DNA of 57,516 bases, taken from NCBI RefSeq assembly GCF_026627445.1, contig NZ_JAPNLJ010000044.1:1-57516 (forward strand). The letters are read 5' to 3'. The DNA is from Streptomyces sp. H27-H1 (lineage in GTDB: Bacteria > Actinomycetota > Actinomycetes > Streptomycetales > Streptomycetaceae). The notes under the pieces are model-generated. The model had not been told where the DNA came from and did not search any database. It saw only the letters and a program-made list of their open reading frames with translations. How positions within the stretch are numbered: position 1 is the stretch's first letter; each line of letters begins with the position of its first letter. Below, in pieces: positions 35,112 through 43,646 of this stretch. The translations under genes were made by a program, and so were the position numbers.

Positions 35112-36170
35112 TCAGGAGGAGGGAGCGACGGAGGGCGGAGCAGAACGGGCGGGGGCGGCGTCCAGGGAGGCGATCTCCCAGCGCCCCGCCCGTGCGGTGA
35201 GGCTCAGTGCGTAGGAGAGCGGGACCCGGATGCCGTCGTGGCCGGTACCCCGCAGTTCGACCAGGACCCGAAGCCGGGTTCCATCACCCGGCACCGCGGT
35301 GACCGCGGCCTCGCCCGCCTCGCCCTCGACCGCGATCTGGTCGACGGCCAGACCCGTGTACGGGGTCGGGACAATCGGGGTCAGGCGGGTGCCGGGGGAG
35401 AGGTAGCGGTCCAGCGGCCCGGCCTGGGTGAGATAGGCGCGCAGGAACTCGGTGGCCGCGAGCGTGCGCGGATCACTCGGCAGCGCCGGGTGCGACGGCC
35501 CGTACACCAGCTTCGGAGCCTCAATGCGCGTTGGCGCCCCGACTTCCGCCGGCAGACCCAGCGCGATGTACCCCGTCGCACCCGCCTCGGCAGGCGCGGT
35601 GGCGATGGGGATCTGGAAGTAGTGGACAACCTCAGCCGACGCTGCGCGCGCCTCCGCCTTCACATCGCGACGGGCCGCGTCGGGCGACGGAGTCGGCGCC
35701 GGGTTGGCTTCGCTGATCCGGGCGGCCACGGTCACCGACCACACGTCACGCTCGCTCTGGCGCAGCCGTACGACGGTCAGCTGCTCGCCATGGCGCCGGC
35801 CGGACTGCCCTTCGAGTCGTAGTTGGGCGGCGGCCGGGTAGTACGCGGCGAGCTTGCCCCCGTCCCCGTCCCCGGCGCGCAGGAACGCGTCGAGGTAGAG
35901 CGTGGCGAACCCGGCGGCCCCTTGCGAGCCCGCGGAGGTACCCGTGCTGGCAGCCGACTTCGGCTGTGCGGCCGGGGCGGGGGCCGCTGCCGAGACGTAG
36001 GCGACCGTGGCGATGACGGGGCCGCAGAACAGCAGGATCCAGGCCGTCCAGCGAATCAAGGTGGAGGCGTTGGCCTGGGCACCGGTCGACCAGCCACCCG
36101 CGTAGTCGGCTTCCGGCTCTCCGACGTCGGTTCGGGCGTGATCCGGCTCTCGGCGGGTCAGCAATTTCAT
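35112..36170 (-). CDS. TcpC/VirB8-like conjugal transfer protein
   Basis: 352-aa protein from ATG 36170, overlapping the upstream stop (ATGA). Cytosolic N-terminus (~45 residues), one membrane span (WTAWILLFCGPVIATVAYVSAAA, residues about 42-64), a Pro/Ala/Ser linker, then two NTF2-like domains. The first domain is around GFATLYLDAFLRAGDGDGGKLAAYYP...; the second around LAATEFLRAYLTQAGPLDRYLSPGT...WEIASLDA. One N-terminal span followed by two NTF2-like extracellular domains is the TcpC architecture of Gram-positive conjugation systems, functionally equivalent to VirB8 (channel assembly). Good match in length and domain order. Confidence 0.85.
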   Translation of the reverse strand: MKLLTRREPDHARTDVGEPEADYAGGWSTGAQANASTLIRWTAWILLFCGPVIATVAYVSAAAPAPAAQPKSAASTGTSAGSQGAAGFATLYLDAFLRAGDGDGGKLAAYYPAAAQLRLEGQSGRRHGEQLTVVRLRQSERDVWSVTVAARISEANPAPTPSPDAARRDVKAEARAASAEVVHYFQIPIATAPAEAGATGYIALGLPAEVGAPTRIEAPKLVYGPSHPALPSDPRTLAATEFLRAYLTQAGPLDRYLSPGTRLTPIVPTPYTGLAVDQIAVEGEAGEAAVTAVPGDGTRLRVLVELRGTGHDGIRVPLSYALSLTARAGRWEIASLDAAPARSAPPSVAPSS

Positions 36171-36433
36171 GCCGCACCCCGCGCGTTCAGGCGGTGGCCG
36201 GCAAGCTCGTCGATCCGGGCCCGCAGCTCCGCCTCTGGCCGCTGCCGCAGTACCCGGAGCGAGTCCAGAACGGACGCGGCCTCCTCGGCCAGGAAGACGC
36301 GGAGCTTGTCGTGGGTGACGGTGTCGAACGGCTGATGGACGAGAGCGGCGCCGAGACCGATCAGCAGCCGCTGCGCACGGGTGACCTTCTCCTCGTCGGC
36401 GTCCAGCAAGGCCTTCGTCGTAGTGGCGGGCAC
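36167..36433 (-). CDS. small helical protein of the transfer operon
   Basis: 88-aa protein from GTG 36433, preceded by a consensus AGGAGG six bases upstream. It reads VPATTTKALLDADEEKVTRA then QRLLIGLGAALVHQPFD and two helices with Arg/Glu-rich faces (RVFLAEEAASVLDSLRVLRQRP; RARIDELAGHRLN). No membrane span. Its stop overlaps the TcpC-like start (ATGA). It looks like a helical adaptor or regulatory protein; unknown family. The strong ribosome site marks it as genuine despite its size. Confidence 0.65.
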   Translation of the reverse strand: MPATTTKALLDADEEKVTRAQRLLIGLGAALVHQPFDTVTHDKLRVFLAEEAASVLDSLRVLRQRPEAELRARIDELAGHRLNARGAA

Positions 36434-36476
36434 AGGTTCCTCCTGGGTGATCGGGTACGGGGCTTGTCCGCGGGGT

Positions 36477-37370
36477 TCAGGCCGCGGGCTGCAGTGAGGA
36501 CTTGAGGGCGGCCACGGCGCGCGACCGCCGACGGCGCCAGGCGACGACGGAGGTTCCGGCGTACGCGGCGGCCTTCGCGTCGGAGACCGAACCGGCGGCG
36601 TAGTACGAGGTGATGAGGCGACCGTCGCCGGGCGAGAGGCCACCGGACTCCATCGCCTCCAGCACGAGACCGAGGACCTCCAGACGGGAACGACTCGGCT
36701 CTCCTTCGAGCAGAGCCCCGGCAGACTCGAGGCCCGCGGCGGTCGCGGCGGCCCGCACAGCCCGGGCTCCGGCAATTTCGGCCGGTCCGGGCAGAGGGTC
36801 GGGGAGGTCTTCGGCGACGGCGAGGTCTTCGCCGAGCTCCTCACGTTCGGCGGCAAGCTGGGCCAGAAAGTGACGCAGCGTTTCCAGGGCGAGATTGGCG
36901 GCGGGGCGCCCGGGCCGGGTGTGGATGCGTCCGGAGCACGCGACCTCGTAGAGCGCGGCCACCGCTGTGTGGCCGACGTAGTCGAAGGACCGGCCGCCGA
37001 AGGGGCGGACTTGGCCGCGCGCCATCCGGACGGCGGCGGGGATCATCGCCTGCACAATGATCCGTCCAGCCAGAGTGGCCGATCGGTCACGGCCTGCCGC
37101 CCGACGCAGCAGGGCTCGCAGCACGGCATCGGCCAACGCATCGGTCAGCCGGTCACCGTGGGCGCGAAGTACGGTGAGCAACCGGGAGGGGCCGAGGGCG
37201 CGTACCGAGGAATCGGTCACGGCCGCGATGCCGGCGGCCAGCTGATCGGTCACTAGCCAGTCGGTCACGGTGGCCTGGACGGCGGTGTCGGCGCACAGCG
37301 CTGCCCATTCGGTGTCCAGCTGGTCAAAGATCCCGCCGGTGGTTCGGGCGGGGTGCAGTACGTCGGGCAC
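36477..37370 (-). CDS. hypothetical regulator-like protein at the head of the transfer operon
   Basis: 297-aa protein from GTG 37370, with AAAGGAG 8 bases upstream. It is all helical: TEWAALCADTAVQATVTDWLVTDQLAAGIAAV; ALADAVLRALLRRAAGRDR; NLALETLRHFLAQLAAEREEL. The end SPGDGRLITSYYAAGSVSDAKAAAYAGTSVVAWRRRRSRAVAALK is an HTH resembling sigma-70 region 4, so DNA binding is likely. As the first gene after the GGGTAAGCC array on its strand, it may bind those sites and control the transfer operon. That link is inference. Confidence 0.62.
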   Translation of the reverse strand: MPDVLHPARTTGGIFDQLDTEWAALCADTAVQATVTDWLVTDQLAAGIAAVTDSSVRALGPSRLLTVLRAHGDRLTDALADAVLRALLRRAAGRDRSATLAGRIIVQAMIPAAVRMARGQVRPFGGRSFDYVGHTAVAALYEVACSGRIHTRPGRPAANLALETLRHFLAQLAAEREELGEDLAVAEDLPDPLPGPAEIAGARAVRAAATAAGLESAGALLEGEPSRSRLEVLGLVLEAMESGGLSPGDGRLITSYYAAGSVSDAKAAAYAGTSVVAWRRRRSRAVAALKSSLQPAA

Positions 37371-37427
37371 GGCACGTCTCCTTTCGGATCTCGTGCCGTG
37401 AACTCTCCTCACCGAGGCATACCCAAA

Positions 37428-37574
37428 GGCTTACCCAAAAGGCCAAAACCGCAGGCAGGGGGCTTACCCGTTCAACGGGTAAGCCCCCTGCGGTCGATTG
37501 GGTAAGCCTCTTGGGGGGTTGGGTAAGCCTCGTGGGGCCCGGTTGGGTAAGCCCTTCCAAGGGGTGGGTAAGCC
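37428..37574. repeat. GGGTAAGCC iteron array 1
   Basis: Seven exact copies of GGGTAAGCC. Two are inverted (GGCTTACCC at 37428-37436 and 37461-37469). Five are direct, at 37477, 37500, 37521, 37545 and 37566, with start-to-start spacing of 23, 21, 24 and 21 bp, i.e. about two helical turns. It lies upstream of the transfer operon. Four more copies occur at 41326-41399. Spacing by helical turns is typical of iterons or operator arrays bound cooperatively by one protein. Confidence 0.9.
37455..37491. repeat. perfect 16-bp inverted repeat inside the iteron array
   Basis: GCAGGGGGCTTACCCG, loop TTCAA, CGGGTAAGCCCCCTGC: 16 of 16 pairs. It joins one inverted and one direct copy of the GGGTAAGCC iteron. 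No T-run follows, so it is not an ordinary terminator. It could be an operator dyad or a structure used in plasmid replication or transfer initiation. Confidence 0.85.
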
Positions 37575-37589
37575 TGGCTGCGATGCTGG

Positions 37590-37890
37590 ATCACGTGACC
37601 GATCCCGGAGGTGACCGACGGGCGGTCATCGGGCATGACCGGTGACCGATGAGGACCGGACCGGCCATCGGCCACCGGTCGCTGGGATCGGTCACACCAC
37701 GGCCGGTCATCGGTCATCGCGTCGGTCATCGGTCATCCAGCGATCGGTCACGGACTCAAGGGTTGACCGTGACGGTGACCAATGGCCGACTACTGGGTGA
37801 CCGGTGACCGATGCGATGACCGGTCACCGACGAGTGCGGCATGGCTGTCGGTCACGTGCGCGACGTCGACCGTCAACTGCTGACCGACCG
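37590..37890. repeat. TGACCG/CGGTCA repeat array
   Basis: In about 300 bases at least 15 copies of TGACCG or its complement CGGTCA occur, often as GTGACCGAT or TCGGTCATCGGTCATC tandem pairs in both orientations. No gene overlaps most of it; the 3' end of the Spd-type gene enters at 37873. A tandem hexamer/octamer array beside the GGGTAAGCC iterons is most consistent with an origin, transfer or partition site, or a multi-site operator. Confidence 0.8.
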
Positions 37891-39519
37891 GAGATGTGCG
37901 CGGCCCTGTTGCCGGCGCTGGTCCTCGAGGTACTGGCTTGCGGCACTCACGCGCCGCTGTCCGGTCTTCGGGGACAGCCCGAGCCGGCGGGCGACCTCCG
38001 CACCGGCGAGCTTCTGCCCGGCTTCCTCGGCCTCGGCCAACCAGCCCGCAACGGTCACGATCTGTAGCTGAACAGGGTCTAGATCCGGCTCGCTGGTCTG
38101 CTGATCGGGCAGCCTCGCGGCCACCCCTCCACCATCAGTGACCGATGCTTCCCACACAGCTGGCTCGCTCAGGTGCGCCTCGGTCGTCCTCGCCGACGAG
38201 ACATCAAGTGCGCTCCGCCGTCCGACTTCCCCGCTGGCGCCCTCGGGCGCCGAGGCGGCTGTCGGCGCCAGCTCGGTTGGGTCCAGCTCAGCCTCCATCG
38301 GTTGCACCACGGTGGTCTGCACAGCGGGCGGCCCGAAGAACGGGTGGGGCTTCACGACGGCCTGGTGTTCAACGACGACCGGGGCATGGAGCCGGTCATC
38401 GGCCGTGGGCTCGACCGGATCGGCCGGTTCGGGCTCGATCAGTTGCTCCTGCGTCGGGTACTCCTCGTACAGCTGCCGCTCATCGCCCGGGAACGCGCCG
38501 TTGGCAGTGATGAACGCGCGGTACGCCTCGAAGGAACCTCCCGGCAGCAACTGGCGCTCCATCCCGTAGGGGGCGTAGTCGTCCTCGTGGACCAGCTGAG
38601 GTGTGTCAGCCGCCGCGAGGGAACCGCTGTTCTGTCCCGGCCGGCCCACCGGTTCCGCGGCGACTGGATCCGGGACAGTGGCACCCTCGGCAAGGGCGGC
38701 CTGGGGCCCGGACTGCAACTGCGGCTGAGGGAGAGCCGTCTGTTCAGCGGGCGTGGCCTCACCCACCAATAGGGCTGGAGGTGGGGTCGTCTGGGCGAAG
38801 GCAGGAGGAGCCGTGACGCCCGTAGCCGCAGGCAGGAGCAGGGGCTCGATGCCGGCTGCCGCGAGGCCTTCGGGGGCCGTCTGGGAGAGGGGGACGCCGA
38901 TGCGGGCCAGACGCAGCGGCATCATGGCGCCGACGGGGGCCTTGCGGCGCCAGCCGCGGCCGTAGCGGGCCTGGAGGCGGGCCTGGTAGATCAGGCGGTC
39001 CTGCTCCATGCCGACGGCCTGCTCGTAGGAGCGCAGCTCCCACAGCTTCATCCGGCGCCACAGCTTGAAGGTGGGGACCGGGGACAGGAGCCACCGCGTG
39101 ATGCGGACGCCCTCCATGTGCCGGTCGGCGGTGATGTCCGCGATCCGGCCCACCGCGTGCCGGGCGGCCTCCACGGTGACCACGAACAGGATCGGGATCA
39201 CCGCGTGCATGCCGACCCCGAGCGGGTCGGGCCAGGCCGCCGCGCCGTTGAACGCGATCGTCGCCGCCGTCAGCAGCCACGCCGTCTGGCGCAGCAGCGG
39301 GAACGGGATCCGGATCCACGTCAGCAGCAGGTCCAGCGCCAGCAGGACACAGATGCCCATGTCGATGCCGATGGGGAAGAAGAGCGAGAAGTTGCCGAAG
39401 CCCTTCTGCAACGCGAGGGTACGCACGGCGGCGTACGAACCGGCGAATCCGATCCCGGCGATGATGACGGCTCCGGCGACCACGACACCGATCAATATCC
39501 GGTGCGTACGAGTCAGCAT
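37873..39519 (-). CDS. DUF2637/Spd-type membrane protein with C-terminal HTH
   Basis: 548-aa protein from ATG 39519 (GAGGA about 8 bases upstream). Four membrane spans occupy residues about 8-140 (ILIGVVVAGAVIIAGIGFAG; FFPIGIDMGICVLLALDLLL; TAWLLTAATIAFNGAAAW; MHAVIPILFVVTVEAARHAV), the DUF2637 core of Streptomyces plasmid Spd/spread-type proteins. A long Pro/Ala/Gln-rich region follows. The last ~45 residues are a compact HTH (KLAGAEVARRLGLSPKTGQRRVSAASQYL), so the protein can contact both membrane and DNA. Spd proteins assist spread of plasmid DNA along mycelium; the HTH could bind the repeat arrays next to it. Divergent from the replication-relaxation gene. Confidence 0.82.
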   Translation of the reverse strand: MLTRTHRILIGVVVAGAVIIAGIGFAGSYAAVRTLALQKGFGNFSLFFPIGIDMGICVLLALDLLLTWIRIPFPLLRQTAWLLTAATIAFNGAAAWPDPLGVGMHAVIPILFVVTVEAARHAVGRIADITADRHMEGVRITRWLLSPVPTFKLWRRMKLWELRSYEQAVGMEQDRLIYQARLQARYGRGWRRKAPVGAMMPLRLARIGVPLSQTAPEGLAAAGIEPLLLPAATGVTAPPAFAQTTPPPALLVGEATPAEQTALPQPQLQSGPQAALAEGATVPDPVAAEPVGRPGQNSGSLAAADTPQLVHEDDYAPYGMERQLLPGGSFEAYRAFITANGAFPGDERQLYEEYPTQEQLIEPEPADPVEPTADDRLHAPVVVEHQAVVKPHPFFGPPAVQTTVVQPMEAELDPTELAPTAASAPEGASGEVGRRSALDVSSARTTEAHLSEPAVWEASVTDGGGVAARLPDQQTSEPDLDPVQLQIVTVAGWLAEAEEAGQKLAGAEVARRLGLSPKTGQRRVSAASQYLEDQRRQQGRAHLRSVSS

Positions 39520-39948
39520 CGGTATCGTCCTCTTCCCCGCAGTCACTTCCGTGTCCACCCCTCCCCGACCAGGCCCTTCCTGAACAGGCCTCACACTCTC
39601 ATGGGCTGCGGGAGGGCTGGGAGTCTCTCGGCACTCCGAGGGGGAGATCGCCGAGTACGCGTGAGCGCATTGCCTGCACGTCCGGGGTGCCGGCTGAGTA
39701 AGCCAAAGGGGGCTCCTGCGGAAGCCACTTTGATTCCTCCTTCGAATCCTCCTTGGGGTACTGATAGGGGAAGAGGAAGGAAAACCGCTGGTCACGCCCC
39801 GAATCGGCACGATTCCAGCATCGTCACAACCCTCTTCTCTCCCCGTAGTGTTTGTAGGAGAGGAGATCATCGGGTTCCAGGGGGCGGCAGGCAGGGCGAG
39901 GCCGGCGGTCGACCGACGGCTGGTCGGGCAGGCGAAGGAGCAGAGTTG
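39520..39948. other. divergent promoter region
   Basis: About 430 bases between the two divergent genes. It holds a short direct repeat (ATTCCTCCTTCG / AATCCTCCTTGG near 39,731-39,757) and a CTCTCC...GGAGAG stem near 39,836-39,862. It must contain promoters for both genes. No gene seen. Confidence 0.45.
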
Positions 39949-41331
39949 ATGGCGGGGAAGCGCAAGACCAATCCAGCGGGGTCGTCGAACGACTTGCGCG
40001 GTGATGTGCTGCGGGTGCTCGGGGTGCTGAAGGTGGCCACGGCCGATCAGATCCAGCGGATTGGTGCGCCGCACCTGTCCTACCGGCACACCGACAAGCC
40101 GACTCCGTCCGAGCGGAAGGCCGCGCGCACCGCTTCCCACACCGGCGCGCTCTCCGACATGCGCAAGCACGGCGTCACGGAGAACGGGGGCACCGCCCGG
40201 ACGGGGGAAGCGCTGCGCAACCTGACCACCAAGGGACTCGAGGCCGCCGCGTACGAGCTGCGACGCCCGCTGACGGACATGGGCTCCACGGCCCGCGGCG
40301 CCGGCTCCAGCGGCGCCACCCATCCCATGACGGTCAACGAGACCGTCATCGCGATGCTGCGCCCAAAGCCGGACCTGGCCCGACTCATCGAGGAGCCGGC
40401 CGAAGCCCGGGCAGCCGCCCAGGCCGCCGTCGACGCACCCGCCGGGATCGGCACCCTCCGCTCGTACTGGACCGAGGTCCCGCTGCCCGCCATCGGTACC
40501 TGGAAGGCCCCGGGCAAGGGCGGCGCACAGGCCGACATCGTGCTCACCGCCCCGCAGGACCACGTGCCGTTGCTGTTCATCGAGGCCGACAACTGCCACG
40601 AGACGGCGGAGGAGCTCGCAGACAAGCTGGAGAAGTACGCCCGGTTCTTCAGGAAGAAGGCGAAGGACAGCGAAGGTCACGAGCTCCCGATGTGGCGTAC
40701 CCGCTGGACGGGTGGAGAAGCCACGTACGGCGATGTGCCGCACCCGCCGGTGCTACTGGTGTTCAACCCGATCGGGGAACGCAATCCGGACCGCACCGTC
40801 CCGCGCCTGGCCGAGCTCACCCGCCATCTGTGGGCGGGGGAGCGGCAGCGCGGCGGCCATCACCACTACGAGGGGAAGATCCCGGTAGTCACAGTCACCC
40901 TGCCGAACCTCAGCCAGCACGGTCCGGCCGGCGCGGTGTTCCACCGTTTCGGCCGCGACCACATGCAGCCTCTAGTGGAGGCGATCGGCAATCCACGCCG
41001 CGAGGCCGCCGATGCCCGCGAACGGGAGGAAGACAGGGTCCAGCGCGAGGACTACCAGAAGCAGCGACGGCGCGCGGCGGAGCAGAAGGAAGCCGAACGG
41101 GAGGCCCGCCGTCCCGTCTGCGCCGCATGCGGGGCGAAGTTCACCGACGAACGGTGGAAAGCAGCCGAGGCGCACCCGAACGCGACCCCGCGGTGGCACC
41201 CGACGCTGTGCCAGCCGTGCGCGCAGCAGGCTGTTACAGCCGATCAGCAGGCCGAGCGTGAGCGCCAGGAGCAGGCCCAGGTGCCAGTACAGAAGGCCGA
41301 CAGCTGGCGCTCCCGCTTCCGCCCCGGGTAA
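39949..41331 (+). CDS. replication-relaxation family protein
   Basis: 460-aa protein from ATG 39949 with GAAGGAG 8 bases upstream. The N-terminus carries a winged helix of the replication-relaxation family (SNDLRGDVLRVLGVLKVATADQIQRIGAPHL ... HTGALSDMRKHGV ... LRNLTTKGLEAAAYELRRPL). A middle nuclease-like or degenerate relaxase-type domain follows (DIVLTAPQDHVPLLFIEADNCHETAEELADKLEKYARF). A charged coiled region (RREAADAREREEDRVQREDYQKQRRRAAEQKEAEREARRP) precedes a C-terminal zinc finger (CAACGAKF ... LCQPCA). Streptomyces and actinobacterial plasmids use such proteins in replication or transfer. Its stop (TAA) lies inside the first iteron of array 2, so protein and sites are tightly linked. 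Confidence 0.85.
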   Translation: MAGKRKTNPAGSSNDLRGDVLRVLGVLKVATADQIQRIGAPHLSYRHTDKPTPSERKAARTASHTGALSDMRKHGVTENGGTARTGEALRNLTTKGLEAAAYELRRPLTDMGSTARGAGSSGATHPMTVNETVIAMLRPKPDLARLIEEPAEARAAAQAAVDAPAGIGTLRSYWTEVPLPAIGTWKAPGKGGAQADIVLTAPQDHVPLLFIEADNCHETAEELADKLEKYARFFRKKAKDSEGHELPMWRTRWTGGEATYGDVPHPPVLLVFNPIGERNPDRTVPRLAELTRHLWAGERQRGGHHHYEGKIPVVTVTLPNLSQHGPAGAVFHRFGRDHMQPLVEAIGNPRREAADAREREEDRVQREDYQKQRRRAAEQKEAEREARRPVCAACGAKFTDERWKAAEAHPNATPRWHPTLCQPCAQQAVTADQQAERERQEQAQVPVQKADSWRSRFRPG

Positions 41332-41399
41332 GCCCCCTGATGCCTGGGTAAGCCTCCCGCCAACGGCGCGGGTAAGCCCAAGGCAACCCTGGGTAAGCC
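41326..41399 (+). repeat. GGGTAAGCC iteron array 2
   Basis: Four exact direct copies of GGGTAAGCC at 41326, 41346, 41370 and 41391 (spacing 20, 24, 21). The first overlaps the stop codon of the replication-relaxation gene. The motif and spacing are the same as at 37428-37574, so the two arrays flank the Spd-type and relaxation genes. Confidence 0.9.
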
Positions 41400-41462
41400 C
41401 CTGTTGCCGGTGGCGGGACGCCTCCCACGTTGCCAGACAGCGTCTGCCATGCGCCGCTCCGA

Positions 41463-43235
41463 TCACGCGGCCAGCGCCACGGCCCGGGCCGGGTGATCGA
41501 CGAACACCAGGGGAACTCGCCGGAGAGGCGCGGCCGCTACCGGTTCCACCACTGAGGCCGGGGACGGTGCGTGCTCGGCGGCCATCGTCCACGGGTCCAC
41601 CGGTCCGGCCGTCCAGACCTCGGCGGCCACCGCATCCACCTGGTCCCACAGGGCGGCCCGCCCGTCCGTCCCCGGCGCCGCCAGGGCACCGGCCCGCATG
41701 AAACCGGCGAGGGTCCGCAGGACGGCGGTACGGAACTCCCGCGCCCGCTCAGCCCGCTGGTCCGGGGTCAGGGCGTCCAGGTGGCCGCCCAAGATGGCCA
41801 GCAGGGAGCGGCGCCAGGTGCCCAGGCGGCGGGCGGCACGGGTCGCCAGAAGCTCCAGGCCGTCCAGGCCCGGGAGCAGCGCGGCCAGCATCCGCTCCAC
41901 CGCCCGCGCCGGGCCCGCGACATCGACCTGGCGCCACAGCTCGGCACCACAGTGCGTACCGTCGGCCAGCAGCCGGCGCGGCGTGGAGGTCTGCAGGCCG
42001 AACAAGGCGGCCAGCTCCAGCACCACGGCGCGGTGGTCCCGCGCTCGGTGCGCCCGGGCGGCCGGGAACGTGATGCGGGCCAGGCCGCGGCCGCCTACCA
42101 CGTGGTGGCGGGAGACCTCGGCCCGCACGGCCGGGCGGCGGACCGACACCTGGGCGGCGTCGCGCGCGGCATGCTCCGCGAACTCCTCGGCAACGTCGTC
42201 CAGGACCACGTCCAGGACCACGTCCTGGTCCCCGGCGGCGGGGACGTGCGGGGCTGGCGCGAACGCCGTACGGCACGTGCCGCACCGGGCGGCCAGCTCC
42301 CACGTGTTCGGGCAGGACCCGCATCCGTACATCTGCTCCGTCACCAGCTGCTCCTCGGTGGCGTCGGCGGCCGCGCTCTCCTCGGCCAGCTCCTGCTGGT
42401 GGGCGGCCTCGGCGCGGGCCTGGATGGCGACGGCCTCGGCGTGCCGGACGGCGGCCTGGCGTTCGTACTCCGCCCACTGGGCGCGGGCCGCTGCGGTACG
42501 GCGGGCGGCCTCGAGGCCATCGGGGAGGCAGGGGAGCAGATGCGCCGTCTTCCCGTGCGCCAGGGCCCGGTTCACGCGGACGGCGTGCGCCCGCCATTCC
42601 TCCGGGGTGACCAGCGGGGTGGCGGCGGCCAGGATGCGGCGCACTGCGGTGACCCCGTCGGATGTGGCAGTCACCAGGCCGTCGGCCTCGGCCAGGAAGC
42701 CGCCGCCGGCCAGGGAGGTGACCAGCTCGGCGGAGATGCGGCGGCCGCCCGGCGTGCGCCGGTAGGCGCCAGCCCCGTCCGAGTGGATGGGCTGCCGGGC
42801 GGCGTACTGGACGGCCTCCAGGTGTCGCTCCGTCCAGCCCAGGGCCTGCGCCGTCGCCTCGGTCAGCTCCCGCTCACGGTCGGCGGCCATCTCTGCTTCG
42901 ACCTCGGCGCGGATGGCCGCCGCCTCGGCCTCGGCGGCCAGCTCGGCGCGGACCTCGGCCAGCACGCGGGCGGCGCCCGCCTCCAGCTCGGCCACGGTGG
43001 GGCGGGTGGCACGGTCGTCCTGGTCGGCGCGGACGATGCGACGAATCTCCGCGTGGACGCGGGCCGTGTCCCAGTCGTACCAGCCGGCGCCCCCGAGGCG
43101 CTCACCCCCCAGGCCGTAGACGACCCATGCGCCGCGCTCCCTCGCCACGTTGTAGACCTCACCGCGGGTGATGGCTTCGATCATCTCCGTCTGACGCTGC
43201 TTGATGGTGATGCGGCGGGCGGTGGTGCTGCTCAT
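41463..43235 (-). CDS. large hypothetical protein with zinc ribbon
   Basis: 590-aa protein from ATG 43235 (MSSTTARRITIKQRQTEMIE). The N-terminal domain (EVYNVARERGAWVVYGLGGERLGGAGWYDWDTARVHAEIRRIV, residues about 25-65) looks like a small globular fold. A long Ala/Glu-rich coiled region (LAEVRAELAAEAEAAAIRAEVEAEMAADRERELTE...) follows. A zinc-ribbon-like CGSCPNTWELAARCGTCRTAF sits about two-thirds along; an Arg/Ala-rich C-terminal half follows. Encoded beside the second iteron array and pointing at it. Probably a plasmid replication or transfer accessory; no family recognised. Unusually rich in Ala/Arg even for this genome. Confidence 0.62.
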   Translation of the reverse strand: MSSTTARRITIKQRQTEMIEAITRGEVYNVARERGAWVVYGLGGERLGGAGWYDWDTARVHAEIRRIVRADQDDRATRPTVAELEAGAARVLAEVRAELAAEAEAAAIRAEVEAEMAADRERELTEATAQALGWTERHLEAVQYAARQPIHSDGAGAYRRTPGGRRISAELVTSLAGGGFLAEADGLVTATSDGVTAVRRILAAATPLVTPEEWRAHAVRVNRALAHGKTAHLLPCLPDGLEAARRTAAARAQWAEYERQAAVRHAEAVAIQARAEAAHQQELAEESAAADATEEQLVTEQMYGCGSCPNTWELAARCGTCRTAFAPAPHVPAAGDQDVVLDVVLDDVAEEFAEHAARDAAQVSVRRPAVRAEVSRHHVVGGRGLARITFPAARAHRARDHRAVVLELAALFGLQTSTPRRLLADGTHCGAELWRQVDVAGPARAVERMLAALLPGLDGLELLATRAARRLGTWRRSLLAILGGHLDALTPDQRAERAREFRTAVLRTLAGFMRAGALAAPGTDGRAALWDQVDAVAAEVWTAGPVDPWTMAAEHAPSPASVVEPVAAAPLRRVPLVFVDHPARAVALAA

Positions 43236-43316
43236 GTCGTTGTCCTTTGAGTCGAGCCGGTACAAGGGCCGGGCCCGGCCGGTGGAGTCAGCAGGGCCCG
43301 TGGCGGGTGGTGGTGG

Positions 43317-43641
43317 TCAGGCGGAGCGGCGGTCCAGCTCCACGCCGTAACGGTGGGTGCGGATGGCGGCGACCATCTCGGCGTACGCCGCGGTGGTGAT
43401 GACGTGCTCACCGCCGAACACCCGCCGCACCACGTTAGGTCCCACCGATGTCGCGGGCGTCATAGGCGACGTCCGCGCACACGACGCGGGTGACGCGCTC
43501 CCCGGGGCGCTCGGGGTCCTCCACCCGATCAGACATCTGGACCCAGTAGGCCTGTTCGTCGGACGGGAGCGGGCGGGGCTGGCCGTGCGCGCCGAGGAGT
43601 CGTACGGGGCCGTCAACGTTGTGGGCGCACGCGGGGATCAC
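43317..43641 (-). pseudogene. small hypothetical gene, frameshifted or two overlapping ORFs
   Basis: One frame from GTG 43641 reads VIPACAHNVDGPVRLLGAHG... ARDIGGT and stops at 43435. The adjacent frame carries VVRRVFGGEHVITTAAYAEM... to 43317. Together they would make one ~107-aa protein; the break is around 43,435-43,442 (GGTGGGACCTAACGTGGTG). The second piece could alternatively start at GTG right after the TAA. It lies antisense to the missing N-terminal part of the integrase remnant. Confidence 0.4.
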
Positions 43642-43646
43642 GGGGT

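Noticed and set aside
37428..37574. CRISPR array
   Set aside because: The repeat unit is only 9 bp with spacing of two helical turns and no unique spacers, as in iterons.
37873..40743. One 956-codon leftward frame
   Set aside because: The real Spd-type gene starts at ATG 39519. The part beyond lies antisense to the replication-relaxation gene.
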